This document shows positions 43,737 to 52,002 of a stretch of DNA of 64,000 bases, piece after piece (position 1 is the first letter of the stretch; the number at the start of each line of letters is the position of its first letter). The notes below the pieces were generated by a model that saw only the letters and a program-made list of their open reading frames with translations, was not told the DNA's origin and searched no databases. Source of the DNA: Pseudomonas sp. BN411 (GTDB lineage Bacteria > Pseudomonadota > Gammaproteobacteria > Pseudomonadales > Pseudomonadaceae). The position numbers and the translations under genes were made by a program. Location of the stretch: assembly GCF_029871235.1 (NCBI RefSeq), contig NZ_SSOM01000065.1:186001-250000 (forward strand), read 5' to 3'.

Positions 43737-44708
43737 TCAAACGTTGATGGTTTCCACGTTGTGGCAGGCCACCTGGCGGGCGTCGAGCAGGCGCAGCTCC
43801 GGCACTTCCACCTTGCAGCGCTCGGTGGCGTAGGGGCAGCGCTTGTGGAACGCGCAGCCGGATGGCGGGTTGAGCGGGTTGGGCAGTTCGCCGGTGATCT
43901 TGATCTTCGGCTTGCTCGGGTCCGGGTGGATGGCCGGCGTGGCCGAGAGCAGGGCCTTGGTGTAAGGGTGCAGCGGGCGCTCGTAGATCAGTTCGCTGGG
44001 GCCCATTTCCGCCGGGCGGCCGAGGTACATCACCAGCACGTCGTTGGCGACGTGGCGTACCACCGCGAGGTTGTGGGAGATGAACACGTAGCCCGTGTTG
44101 TAGCGCTCCTGCAGGTCCATGAAGAGGTTGAGCACCTGGGCCTGGATCGACACGTCCAGGGCCGATGTGGGCTCGTCCGCCACCAGTACCTTTGGGTTGA
44201 GCATCATGGCGCGGGCCAGGGCGATGCGCTGGCGCTGGCCGCCGGAGAACATGTGCGGATAGCGCTGGAAATGCTCGGGGCGCAGGCCCACCTGCTGCAT
44301 CATCGCCTGCACCTGCTCGCGGCGTTCGACGCGGGACAGGCCGGTGTTGATGACCAATGGTTCGGCCAACTGGTCGCCGATCTTCTGCCTCGGGTTGAGC
44401 GAGGCGTAGGGGTTCTGGAACACCATCTGCACATCGCGGCGCAGTTGCTTGCGTTCGTCCTTGCTGGCGCCCGCCACTTCGCGACCGGCGATCTGCAGGG
44501 AGCCGGAGGAGGGTTCCTCAATCAGAGTCAAGGCGCGGGCGAGGGTGGACTTGCCGCAGCCTGATTCGCCGACCACGGCCAGGGTGCGACCGGCTTCCAG
44601 TTCGAAGGACACACCATTCAGGGCGCGCACCAGGGCATGGGGCTTGAACAGGCCACGGGAGACTTCGTAGTGGCGGTGCAGGTCTCGGGCGGTCAATACG
44701 GCACTCAT
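43737..44708 (-). CDS. dppF: Dipeptide ABC transporter ATP-binding protein DppF
   Basis: A 323-residue ATPase of the peptide/nickel transporter family. Walker A is GESGCGKST, the signature is [15 protein letters not shown] and Walker B is [14 protein letters not shown]. The C-terminal oligopeptide-transporter extension ([18 protein letters not shown]) carries cysteines that bind an iron-sulfur cluster in DppD/DppF homologues. The start overlaps the dppD stop. It is the last gene of the leftward dpp operon. Confidence 0.95.
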   Translation of the reverse strand: MSAVLTARDLHRHYEVSRGLFKPHALVRALNGVSFELEAGRTLAVVGESGCGKSTLARALTLIEEPSSGSLQIAGREVAGASKDERKQLRRDVQMVFQNPYASLNPRQKIGDQLAEPLVINTGLSRVERREQVQAMMQQVGLRPEHFQRYPHMFSGGQRQRIALARAMMLNPKVLVADEPTSALDVSIQAQVLNLFMDLQERYNTGYVFISHNLAVVRHVANDVLVMYLGRPAEMGPSELIYERPLHPYTKALLSATPAIHPDPSKPKIKITGELPNPLNPPSGCAFHKRCPYATERCKVEVPELRLLDARQVACHNVETINV

Positions 44709-45679
44709 CGCGCCACCTCGATCAGGTTTAGGGGGTAGAAGCAGCGCACGGCGCCATGGGCGTGCGGGTCCAGCGTCGGACGCTGGGCCACGCAGTTGGA
44801 CTGGCCGTAGGGGCAGCGCGGCGACAACAGGCAGCCGTGGGGACGGTCGTAGCGGCCGGGGACGATGCCGGGCAGCGTCGACAGGCGGTGGGCGCCCAGG
44901 CTGTGCTCGGGAATCGCCTTGAGCAGGGCTTCGGTATAAGGATGGGTGGGCTCGTCGAACAGGCGCGGCACTTCGCCGATTTCCACGGCCTGGCCGGCGT
45001 ACATCACGCACACGCGGTCGGCGGTTTCGGCAACCACAGCCAGGTCATGGGTGATCAGCACCAGGGCCATGCCCTGGTCGCGCTGCAGGTCCAGCAGCAG
45101 GTCCATGATCTGCGCCTGGATGGTTACGTCCAGGGCGGTGGTGGGTTCGTCGGCGATCAGCAGCTTGGGTTCGGCGGCGATGGCCATGGCGATCGCCACG
45201 CGCTGGCTCATGCCCCCGGACAACTGGTGCGGATAAGCATCGAGACGGCTGGCGGCACCGGGGATTTCCACCCGTTCCAGCAGCTCCAGGGCGCGCTGGC
45301 GAGCGGCCTTGCCCTTCAGGCCCAGGTGCTGGCGCAGCACTTCCTCGATCTGGAAGCCCACGGTGTAGCTGGGGTTGAGGGCGGTCATCGGGTCCTGGAA
45401 GACCATCGCCAGGTCCTTGCCGACGATGTGGCGACGCTGCTTGCCCTTGAGCTTGAGCATGTCGTGGCCGTCGAAGCGCAGGCTGTCGGCGGTGATGCGG
45501 CCGGGGGCGTCGATCAGGCCCATCAGCGCCATCATGGTCACCGACTTGCCGGAGCCGGACTCGCCAACGATGGCCAGTACTTCGCCCTTGTTCACCGAGA
45601 TATCGAGGCCATCCACCACCGGGACGGCGTTGGCGTCGCCGAAGCGCACGCTGAGGTTCTTGATTTCAAGGAGGCTCAT
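44705..45679 (-). CDS. dppD: Dipeptide ABC transporter ATP-binding protein DppD
   Basis: A 324-residue ATPase with Walker A GESGSGKS, signature [15 protein letters not shown], Walker [15 protein letters not shown], and a C-terminal [10 protein letters not shown]...C extension. The ATG at 45679 has GGAG eight bases upstream and gives [13 protein letters not shown], while the longer frame would add six residues. A REP doublet separates it from dppC. Confidence 0.95.
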   Translation of the reverse strand: MSLLEIKNLSVRFGDANAVPVVDGLDISVNKGEVLAIVGESGSGKSVTMMALMGLIDAPGRITADSLRFDGHDMLKLKGKQRRHIVGKDLAMVFQDPMTALNPSYTVGFQIEEVLRQHLGLKGKAARQRALELLERVEIPGAASRLDAYPHQLSGGMSQRVAIAMAIAAEPKLLIADEPTTALDVTIQAQIMDLLLDLQRDQGMALVLITHDLAVVAETADRVCVMYAGQAVEIGEVPRLFDEPTHPYTEALLKAIPEHSLGAHRLSTLPGIVPGRYDRPHGCLLSPRCPYGQSNCVAQRPTLDPHAHGAVRCFYPLNLIEVAR

Positions 45680-45720
45680 ACGGCGGACTCCGGGCAATGC
45701 GCAACGCTGGAACGCGACGT

Positions 45721-45780
45721 TGCAGGAGCGAGCTTGCTCGCGAAGGGGGACGGTAGGTTCGCCAGCAAGCTGGCTCCTAC
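45721..45780. repeat. REP doublet inside the dpp operon
   Basis: TGCAGGAGCGAGCTTGCTCG and an inverted GCCAGCAAGCTGGCTCCTAC between the dppC and dppD genes. It is the only doublet of this class in the window located between co-directional genes of one operon. Confidence 0.85.
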
Positions 45781-45820
45781 GAGGAGCTGGCGCGGAATAG
45801 AGAAATTCATGGCGGGCTCC

Positions 45821-46726
45821 TCAGACTGCATTCTTGAGTTTCGGGTCCAGCGCATCGCGCAGGCCGTCGCCCATCAGGTTGATCGCCAGCACGCTGAGCA
45901 GGATGGTCAGGCCAGGCAGCGAAACCACCCACCAGGCGCGTTCGATGTAGTCGCGCGCGGAGGCCAGCATGGTGCCCCACTCGGGGGTGGGCGGCTGCAC
46001 GCCGAGGCCGAGGAAGCCCAGGGCGGCGGCATCGAGGATGGCCGAGGAGAAGCTCAGGGTCGCCTGGACGATCAGCGGCGCCATGCAGTTGGGCAGCACG
46101 GTGACGAACATCAGGCGCATCAGGCCGGCGCCGGCCAGGCGCGAAGCGGTGACGTAGTCGCGGTTCAGCTCGCCCATCACCGAGGCGCGGGTCAGGCGCA
46201 CGTAGGAGGGCAGGGAGACGATGGCGATGGCGATCACGGTGTTGATCAGGCCTGGACCGAGGATGGCGACGATGGCCACGGCCAGCAGCAGCGATGGCAG
46301 GGCCAGCATGATGTCCATCAGGCGCATGATCGACGGGCCCAACAGGCGCGGGAAGAAACCTGCCACCAGGCCAAGGAGGATGCCGGGAATCAGCGACATC
46401 ACCACCGACGTCAGGCCGATCAGCAGCGACAGACGGGCGCCATGGATCAGGCGCGAGAGCACGTCGCGGCCAAGTTCGTCGGTGCCGAGCAGGAACTGCG
46501 CCTGGCCGCCTTCCAGCCACACCGGGGGCGTCAGCAGGAAGTCGCGGAACTGCTCGCTCGGGTCATGGGGGGCGACCCAGGGAGCGAAGAGGGCGCAGAA
46601 GACGATCAGGATCATGAAGAGAAGGCCGCCAACAGCGCCCTTGTTGTGGGCGAAGGCCTTCCAGAATTCTTTGAGCGGCGACGGGTAGAGGACGCTCGGG
46701 TCGACCTGGGGTTGCATTGTGGTCAC
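45821..46726 (-). CDS. dppC: Dipeptide ABC transporter permease DppC
   Basis: A 301-residue inner-membrane permease with an N-terminal OppC-type segment (LLGTDELGRDVLSRLIHGAR) and a cytosolic EAA-like loop (LAGAGLMRLMFVTVLPNCMAPLIVQ). About six helices are visible. It starts at GTG 46726 with GGAGACC upstream, and an ATG three codons later is an alternative. The gap to dppB is 11 bases. Confidence 0.94.
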   Translation of the reverse strand: MTTMQPQVDPSVLYPSPLKEFWKAFAHNKGAVGGLLFMILIVFCALFAPWVAPHDPSEQFRDFLLTPPVWLEGGQAQFLLGTDELGRDVLSRLIHGARLSLLIGLTSVVMSLIPGILLGLVAGFFPRLLGPSIMRLMDIMLALPSLLLAVAIVAILGPGLINTVIAIAIVSLPSYVRLTRASVMGELNRDYVTASRLAGAGLMRLMFVTVLPNCMAPLIVQATLSFSSAILDAAALGFLGLGVQPPTPEWGTMLASARDYIERAWWVVSLPGLTILLSVLAINLMGDGLRDALDPKLKNAV

Positions 46727-46737
46727 GTCAGGTCTCC

Positions 46738-47748
46738 TTAACGCTGATGGCGGATACGTGGATTAACCAGGCCGTAGAGGATGTCCACGACGAAGTTCAC
46801 CACGATCACCAGGCAGGCGATCAGCAGGATGCCGTTCTGCACCACCGGGTAGTCACGGGCGCCGATGGCTTCGATCAGCCATTTGCCGATGCCCGGCCAG
46901 GAGAAGATGGTTTCGGTCAGCACTGCGCCGGCGAGCAGGGTGCCCACCTGCAGGCCGAACACGGTGAGCACCGGGATCAGCGCGTTGCGCAGGCCGTGGA
47001 CGAAGACCACGCGGGCCGGCGACAGGCCCTTGGCGCGGGCGGTGCGTACATAGTCTTCGCGCAGCACTTCGAGCATGGCCGAACGGGTCATGCGGGCGAT
47101 CACCGCCAGCGGGATGGTGCCCAGCACGATGGCCGGCAGGATCAGGTGGCGCAGGGCGTCGACGAAGGCGCCTTCCTCTTCGGACAACAGCGTGTCGATG
47201 AGCATGAAGCCGGTTTTCGGCTCGATGTCGTAGAGCAGGTCGATACGCCCGGACACCGGCGTCCAGCCCAGTCCCACGGAGAAGAACATGATCAGCAGCA
47301 GGCCCCACCAGAAGATCGGCATGGAGTAGCCCGCGAGCGAGATGCCCATCACCCCGTGGTCGAATAGCGAGCCTCGCTTCAGGGCGGCGATCACCCCCGC
47401 CAGCACCCCGAGGGTGCCGGAGAAGATCAGCGCGGCGATGGCCAGTTCCAGGGTGGCGGGGAACAGGGTGAGGAACTCGTGCCAGACGCCTTCGCGGGTA
47501 CGCAGCGATTCGCCCAGGTCGCCCTGTGCCAGCTTGCCGATGTAGTCCAGGTACTGTTCCGGCAGCGGTTTGTTGAGACCGAGGCGTTCCATGGCCTGGG
47601 CGTGCATTTCCGGGTCTACCCGACGCTCACCCATCATCACTTCCACCGGGTCACCGGGAATCAGGCGGATCAGGGCGAAGGTGAGCAAGGTGACGCCGAA
47701 GAAGGTGGGGATCAAAAGCCCCAGTCGGCGCGCGATGAAACTCAGCAT
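46738..47748 (-). CDS. dppB: Dipeptide ABC transporter permease DppB
   Basis: A 336-residue permease of the DppB/OppB type. It starts MLSFIARRLGLLIPTFFGVT and contains the signature LIRLIPGDPVEVMMGER. The loop ARAKGLSPARVVFVHGLRNALIPV is the ATPase contact. About six helices are visible. A binding-protein gene lies 197 bases upstream on the same strand, and the intervening DNA shows no ORF. Confidence 0.94.
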   Translation of the reverse strand: MLSFIARRLGLLIPTFFGVTLLTFALIRLIPGDPVEVMMGERRVDPEMHAQAMERLGLNKPLPEQYLDYIGKLAQGDLGESLRTREGVWHEFLTLFPATLELAIAALIFSGTLGVLAGVIAALKRGSLFDHGVMGISLAGYSMPIFWWGLLLIMFFSVGLGWTPVSGRIDLLYDIEPKTGFMLIDTLLSEEEGAFVDALRHLILPAIVLGTIPLAVIARMTRSAMLEVLREDYVRTARAKGLSPARVVFVHGLRNALIPVLTVFGLQVGTLLAGAVLTETIFSWPGIGKWLIEAIGARDYPVVQNGILLIACLVIVVNFVVDILYGLVNPRIRHQR

Positions 47749-47945
47749 TTGGGCGAATCACTCCTCATCTTTTGTTTTGCCGGTCAACACACTGACCGTT
47801 CCCAGCAGTTTAGGCCGCGTGGGTAAAGGCGCCGGCCCGAGGGGGTCGGTTGCCTTGCGTTTTTTGTGGCAGGTGAGATTGGCCTCGTCCGATCTAGGTG
47901 TCGGATTGAGGATGCGACGAAGGCCGGTCGCCCGGCCTCGTTCAC

Positions 47946-49547
47946 TCAGCGCCCGTTGGAGACGCCATAGAAGCTGTTACGTCCGAAGGGGCTGATCAGG
48001 AAGTCCTTCACGCTGGCGCGCATCGGCTGGTAGACCGTGGAGTGGGCGATCGGGGTGATCGGCACCTGCTGTTGCAGGACGTGCTGGGCCTGCTTGTACA
48101 GCTCGGTGCGTTTCTCGACGTCGGCGGTGGCCTTGGCGGCCTTCACCAGCTTGTCGTAGCTCGCATCGCACCATTTGGAGAAGTTGTTGCCGTCCACCGA
48201 GTCGCATCCGTAGAGGGTGCCCAGCCAGTTGTCCGGGTCACCGTTGTCGCCGGTCCAGCCGATCAGCATGGCGTCGTGCTCGCCGGCATGGGCGCGCTTG
48301 ATGTATTCGCCCCACTCGTAGCTGACGATGCGGGCCTTGATACCCACCTTGGCCCAGTCGGACTGGAGCATTTCGGCCATCAGCTTGGCGTTGGGGTTGT
48401 ACGGACGCTGAACCGGCATGGCCCAGAGGGTGATCTCGGTGCCTTCCTTCACGCCGGCGGCTTTCAGCAGCTCCTTGGCCTTCTCCGGGTTGAACTCGCG
48501 ATCCTTGATGGTCTCGTCGTAGGACCACTGGGTCGGCGGCATGCCGTTCACCGCCAACTGGCCGGCGCCCTGGTAGACGGCGTCGATGATGGCTTTCTTG
48601 TTCACCGCCATGTCCAGCGCCTGGCGCACTTCGAGCTTGTCGAAGGGGGCGCGGGTGACGTTGTAGGCGATGTAGCCGAGGTTGAAGCCTGGCTCGCTCG
48701 GCACCTGCAGGTTCGGGTCCTTCTTCAGGGCCTCGATGTCGGCAGGACGCGGGTTGAGGGTGATCTGGCACTCGCCGGCCTTGAGCTTCTGGGCACGTAC
48801 CGAGGCATCGGTGTTGATGGCGAAGATCAGGTTGTCGATCTTCACGTCGTCCGGCTTCCAGTAGTCCTTGTTGCCGGTGAAGCGGATCTGCGCGTCCTTC
48901 TGGTAGCGCTTGAGCACGAAGGGACCGGTGCCGATGGGCTTCTGGTTGATGTCGGCGGCCTTGCCAGCCTTGAGCAGCTGGTCGGCGTACTCGGCGGACT
49001 GGATCGCGGCGAAGTTCATCGCCAGGTTCTGGATGAAGGCGGCGTCCACCTCGTTCAGGGTGAAGGCGACGGTCATGTCGTCGACCTTCTCCACCTTGGC
49101 GATGTTCTTGTCCAGGCCCATGTCGGTGAAGTAGGGGAATTCAGTGGGGTACGCCTTACGGAAGGGGTGGTTCTTGTCCAGCATGCGCTGGAAGGTGAAC
49201 ACCACGTCATCGGCGTTGAATTCGCGGGTCGGCTTGAAGTAGTCGGTGGTATGGAACTTCACGCCCGGGCGCAGGTGGAACACGTAGCGCTTGCCGTCTT
49301 CGCTGATGTCCCAGCTGCTGGCCAGGGTCGGCTCGACCTTGGTGCTGCCACGCTGGAACTGTGCAAGGCGGTTGAAGATGGTTTCCGAGGCCGCATCGAA
49401 GTCGGTACCGGTGGTGTACTGGCCCGGGTCGAAGCCGGCGGGGCTGCCCTCGGAGCAGAAGACCAGGTTGCTGGCGGCGTGGGTGAAGCCGGAACCGAGG
49501 ATGAGACCAGCGGCAATCATGGACTTGAGCGCGGTTTTCTGACGCAT
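47946..49547 (-). CDS. Dipeptide-binding protein, DppA type (copy next to dppB)
   Basis: A 533-residue periplasmic binding protein of SBP family 5. The signal peptide ends in GFTHA (about residue 24). It has the family motifs LVFCSEGSPAGFDPGQYTTG, FNADDVVFTFQRML and SYEWGEYIKRAHAGEHDAML. It is closely similar to the gene at 53644-55245 over its whole length and more distantly to 52003-53589. In P. aeruginosa the equivalent copies are called dppA1-dppA5, but I cannot assign the number. Two candidate PsdR operators lie at 49744-49778, upstream of its start. Confidence 0.9.
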   Translation of the reverse strand: MRQKTALKSMIAAGLILGSGFTHAASNLVFCSEGSPAGFDPGQYTTGTDFDAASETIFNRLAQFQRGSTKVEPTLASSWDISEDGKRYVFHLRPGVKFHTTDYFKPTREFNADDVVFTFQRMLDKNHPFRKAYPTEFPYFTDMGLDKNIAKVEKVDDMTVAFTLNEVDAAFIQNLAMNFAAIQSAEYADQLLKAGKAADINQKPIGTGPFVLKRYQKDAQIRFTGNKDYWKPDDVKIDNLIFAINTDASVRAQKLKAGECQITLNPRPADIEALKKDPNLQVPSEPGFNLGYIAYNVTRAPFDKLEVRQALDMAVNKKAIIDAVYQGAGQLAVNGMPPTQWSYDETIKDREFNPEKAKELLKAAGVKEGTEITLWAMPVQRPYNPNAKLMAEMLQSDWAKVGIKARIVSYEWGEYIKRAHAGEHDAMLIGWTGDNGDPDNWLGTLYGCDSVDGNNFSKWCDASYDKLVKAAKATADVEKRTELYKQAQHVLQQQVPITPIAHSTVYQPMRASVKDFLISPFGRNSFYGVSNGR

Positions 49548-49743
49548 GCGAACCTCGTTGTTGTTTTTTTGAGGGCGGCATATCAGGTGTTGAAGCCTGC
49601 GGTGTCTTGTACACCTGACCCTGCGACTTCGTGGGCCGCAGGTTGCCCGTCATTCGCGAGCCGGGTCCGTAGATCGGTGTTCCCGGGCGGGCGATGGCGG
49701 CGAAGGAAGAAGGAGTGCTTGCGCCTCCGCCGGCCGAGGCCGA

Positions 49744-49778
49744 ACTTAAGTGATGCTGAAATTAAGGTCAACTTAAAT
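49744..49778. promoter_or_regulatory. Two tandem candidate PsdR operators upstream of dppA
   Basis: Two imperfect copies of the 19-bp palindrome ATTTAAGT-N3-ACTTAAAT lie side by side. 49744-49762 reads ACTTAAGT-GAT-GCTGAAAT. 49760-49778 reads AATTAAGG-TCA-ACTTAAAT. They sit between the psdR stop and the dppA start, about 200 bases upstream of dppA. Confidence 0.6.
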
Positions 49779-49809
49779 TCAGTGGCGCTTACTTCCGAAA
49801 ACCGACCGG

Positions 49810-50373
49810 TCAGGGGGTGGCGTGGTCGTCGAAAAGACCCATGGTGGTAACGGTCAGCACCTCGGCCACTTCTTCGCCGGAATTGGCGAGAAAGTGCGCT
49901 TTGGCCGCGTCGAAATGCACCGAATCCCCTGGACCCAGGGGATAGTTGCGGCCTTCGATGGTGTAGACGATCTGCCCGGACAGCACGTAGGCGAACTCGG
50001 CGCCTTCATGGGAAATGAGCTCGGACTGGTAGCCCACCGGCATGCTCATCTTCACCGCGTTGATCAGGTTGCCGGGGAAGTTGCTGGACAGGCGCTCGTA
50101 GGCCAGCGGCTGGCCGCCGATGGTGTAGCGCACGCGCTGGCCCTGGTGGGAATCGGGCTGGTGCTGGCTGGGTTGGTCAAACAGGACGTTGAGGGGAATG
50201 CCCAGGGATTTGGCGATGTTCGCCAGGGAAGAGATCGACACGCCAGTGAGGTTGCGCTCCGCCTGGGACAGGAAACTGGCCGTGAGGCCCGATTCGGCGG
50301 CTACCTGGTTCAGGGTCTTGTTGGCGGCGCGGCGATAGCGGCGCAACCGTTCGCCGATCTGTTCTACGGTCAT
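49810..50373 (-). CDS. psdR: XRE-cupin transcriptional regulator PsdR
   Basis: A 187-residue regulator with an N-terminal helix-turn-helix (LRRYRRAANKTLNQVAAESG, residues about 9-62) and a C-terminal cupin domain (AYVLSGQIVYTIEGRNY and PGDSVHFDA). In P. aeruginosa PsdR represses the dipeptide transport and peptidase genes, and loss-of-function mutants arise readily in protein-limited quorum-sensing evolution experiments. The gene is divergent from mdpA, with 159 bases between them and an operator at 50481. Confidence 0.9.
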   Translation of the reverse strand: MTVEQIGERLRRYRRAANKTLNQVAAESGLTASFLSQAERNLTGVSISSLANIAKSLGIPLNVLFDQPSQHQPDSHQGQRVRYTIGGQPLAYERLSSNFPGNLINAVKMSMPVGYQSELISHEGAEFAYVLSGQIVYTIEGRNYPLGPGDSVHFDAAKAHFLANSGEEVAEVLTVTTMGLFDDHATP

Positions 50374-50446
50374 TGGTGTGGCTCTTGTTTTGAGGGCGCC
50401 AGTATAACGGGTGGCGCATTGTAGAAAAGGCTTGTCGCCTTATTGA

Positions 50447-50465
50447 AATTAAGTGGGACTGAAAA
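50447..50465. promoter_or_regulatory. Weak second copy of the candidate PsdR operator
   Basis: AATTAAGT-GGG-ACTGAAAA matches the left arm of ATTTAAGT-N3-ACTTAAAT well and the right arm partly. It lies 34 bases to the left of the perfect site. Confidence 0.4.
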
Positions 50466-50480
50466 TTAGCATTGACGGCT

Positions 50481-50499
50481 ATTTAAGTGGAACTTAAAT
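50481..50499. promoter_or_regulatory. Perfect 19-bp palindrome, candidate PsdR operator
   Basis: ATTTAAGT-GGA-ACTTAAAT has perfect 8-bp arms. It lies 34 bases before the mdpA start and in the psdR-mdpA divergent region, so it could autoregulate psdR and control mdpA. Confidence 0.7.
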
Positions 50500-50532
50500 T
50501 CTGCGCACCGCAACACGACTCAGGAGAACAAG

Positions 50533-51750
50533 ATGACAGTGGGAGTGGGTGGCAAGACTCCGGAACAGGCGCTCGCCGGCCTGTCGAACATGGTCGCGGG
50601 CATGGGCCCCATCGGCCTCGATGAGTACCAGGTGCGCATTGCCAAGGCCCAGGGCCTGATGCGTGACCAGGGCATCGCGGCCATCTACCTGAACGCCGGC
50701 AGCAACCTGCGCTACTTCACCGGGGTGAAGTGGAGCCCGAGCGAACGCATGGTTGGCGCCGTACTTCCGGCCAATGGCCCGCTTGCCTACATCGCCCCGG
50801 CCTTCGAGGAAGGCACGATTCGCGATTTTCGCGAGGTGGACGGGGTTATCCACACCTGGCAGGAACACGAGAGCCCTTACCGCCTGCTGCTGGACATGCT
50901 GACCGGCATGGGCATCGCTGCTGACGCCAGCATCGGCCTCTGCCCGTCCATGGCCTTCTTCATGTACGACGGCATCCGTCGCCTGGGTTCCGCCTTCGAC
51001 TTCGTCGATGCTGCCTGCATCATCAACCCCTGCCGCTTCCACAAGTCCGCCACCGAACTGGCGCTGATGCAGCGCGCCAAGGATATGACCCTGGAAGTGC
51101 ACAAGGCCGCTGCCAGCATCCTGCGCGAGGGCATCAGCACCACGGACGTTGTGGAGTTCATCCAGCAGGCGCACCGCAAGGTGGGCGCGCCGGGTTCTAC
51201 CTTCTGCATCGTGCTGTTCGGCGAGGCGAGTGCCTTCCCCCATGGGGTGAAGCATGCGCAGGTGCTCAAGGACGGTGACATGGTGTTGATCGACACCGGC
51301 TGCCAGGTTCACGGCTACCAGTCGGATATCACCCGCAGCTATGTGTTCGGCGTGCCGAGCGAGCGTCAGCGCGCGCTCTGGAACCTGGAGAAGGCCGCGC
51401 AGCAGGCGGCCTTTGACGCTGCTCTCCTTGGGGCACCGTGCAGCTCGGTGGATTCGGCCGCGCGTCGTTGCCTGGAAGCTGGTGGCCTGGGACCGGACTA
51501 CAAGCTGCCGGGCCTGCCGCACCGCACTGGCCACGGCATCGGCATGGACATCCACGAAGGGCCTTACCTGGTGCGTGGCGACGAGACGCCGCTGGCCGAG
51601 GGCATGTGCTTCTCCAACGAGCCGATGATCTGCGTGCCGGGCGAGTTTGGGATTCGTCTGGAGGACCACTTCTACATGACCGCCACCGGGCCGCGCTGGT
51701 TTACCCAGCCGAGCCATTCCATCGACGATCCGTTTGGGTTGGAGGCCTGA
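50533..51750 (+). CDS. mdpA: M24 family metallo-dipeptidase MdpA
   Basis: A 405-residue creatinase/aminopeptidase-fold peptidase. The five metal ligands are visible in order: LIDTG, SDITRSY, GHGIGMDIHEGP, FSNEPMI and IRLEDHF. The N-terminal creatinase-like domain covers about residues 30-175. It has no signal peptide, so it works in the cytosol on imported dipeptides. AGGAG lies upstream of the ATG at 50533. It is divergent from psdR. In P. aeruginosa it is required with the dpp system for growth on dipeptides. Confidence 0.92.
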   Translation: MTVGVGGKTPEQALAGLSNMVAGMGPIGLDEYQVRIAKAQGLMRDQGIAAIYLNAGSNLRYFTGVKWSPSERMVGAVLPANGPLAYIAPAFEEGTIRDFREVDGVIHTWQEHESPYRLLLDMLTGMGIAADASIGLCPSMAFFMYDGIRRLGSAFDFVDAACIINPCRFHKSATELALMQRAKDMTLEVHKAAASILREGISTTDVVEFIQQAHRKVGAPGSTFCIVLFGEASAFPHGVKHAQVLKDGDMVLIDTGCQVHGYQSDITRSYVFGVPSERQRALWNLEKAAQQAAFDAALLGAPCSSVDSAARRCLEAGGLGPDYKLPGLPHRTGHGIGMDIHEGPYLVRGDETPLAEGMCFSNEPMICVPGEFGIRLEDHFYMTATGPRWFTQPSHSIDDPFGLEA

Positions 51751-51770
51751 GGGCGGACCCGCTTGGATAG

Positions 51771-51806
51771 CTCCCTCTCCCTTCAGGGAGAGGGTTGGGG
51801 AGAGGG
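51771..51806. repeat. CCCTCTCCC...GGGAGAGGG repeat
   Basis: CTCCCTCTCCCTTCAGGGAG is a hairpin with the GTTGGGGAGAGGG tail. It is part of the 251-base gap between mdpA and the convergent binding-protein gene, filled with repeats. Confidence 0.7.
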
Positions 51807-51822
51807 AAGGGCAGGACTGCGT

Positions 51823-51851
51823 CCTGCTTGGCGAATGAATTCGCCCCTACA
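51823..51851. repeat. GAATTC-type intergenic repeat
   Basis: CTGCTTGGCGAATGAATTCG followed by CCCCTACAGG, preceded by a short CAGGACTGCGTCCTG hairpin. Confidence 0.7.
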
Positions 51852-51884
51852 GGACTGCGCCGGGACTCGCCTCTGTGCGGACAG

Positions 51885-51920
51885 CTCCCTCTCCCTCTGG
51901 GAGAGGGGTGGGGTGAGGGC
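51885..51920. repeat. CCCTCTCCC...GGGAGAGGG repeat
   Basis: CTCCCTCTCCCTCTGGGAGA, a hairpin, with a GGGGTGGGGTGAGGGC tail. A second copy in the same gap. Confidence 0.7.
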
Positions 51921-51949
51921 AGCTGAGCCTTGCTGGAAGTTCCAGGGGC

Positions 51950-51989
51950 AGACCTGCGGTCTGCTTAGCGAATGAATTCGCCCCCACAG
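51950..51989. repeat. GAATTC-type intergenic repeat
   Basis: GCAGACCTGCGGTCTGC hairpin plus TTAGCGAATGAATTCGCCCC, immediately before the 3' end of the binding-protein gene. Almost the same sequence occurs at 39549-39590. Confidence 0.7.
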
Positions 51990-52002
51990 TCGCCACGCCA
52001 GC

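Noticed and set aside
47749-47945. A small gene between the DppA gene and dppB
   Set aside because: No frame with a start, ribosome site and reasonable composition was seen in this gap.
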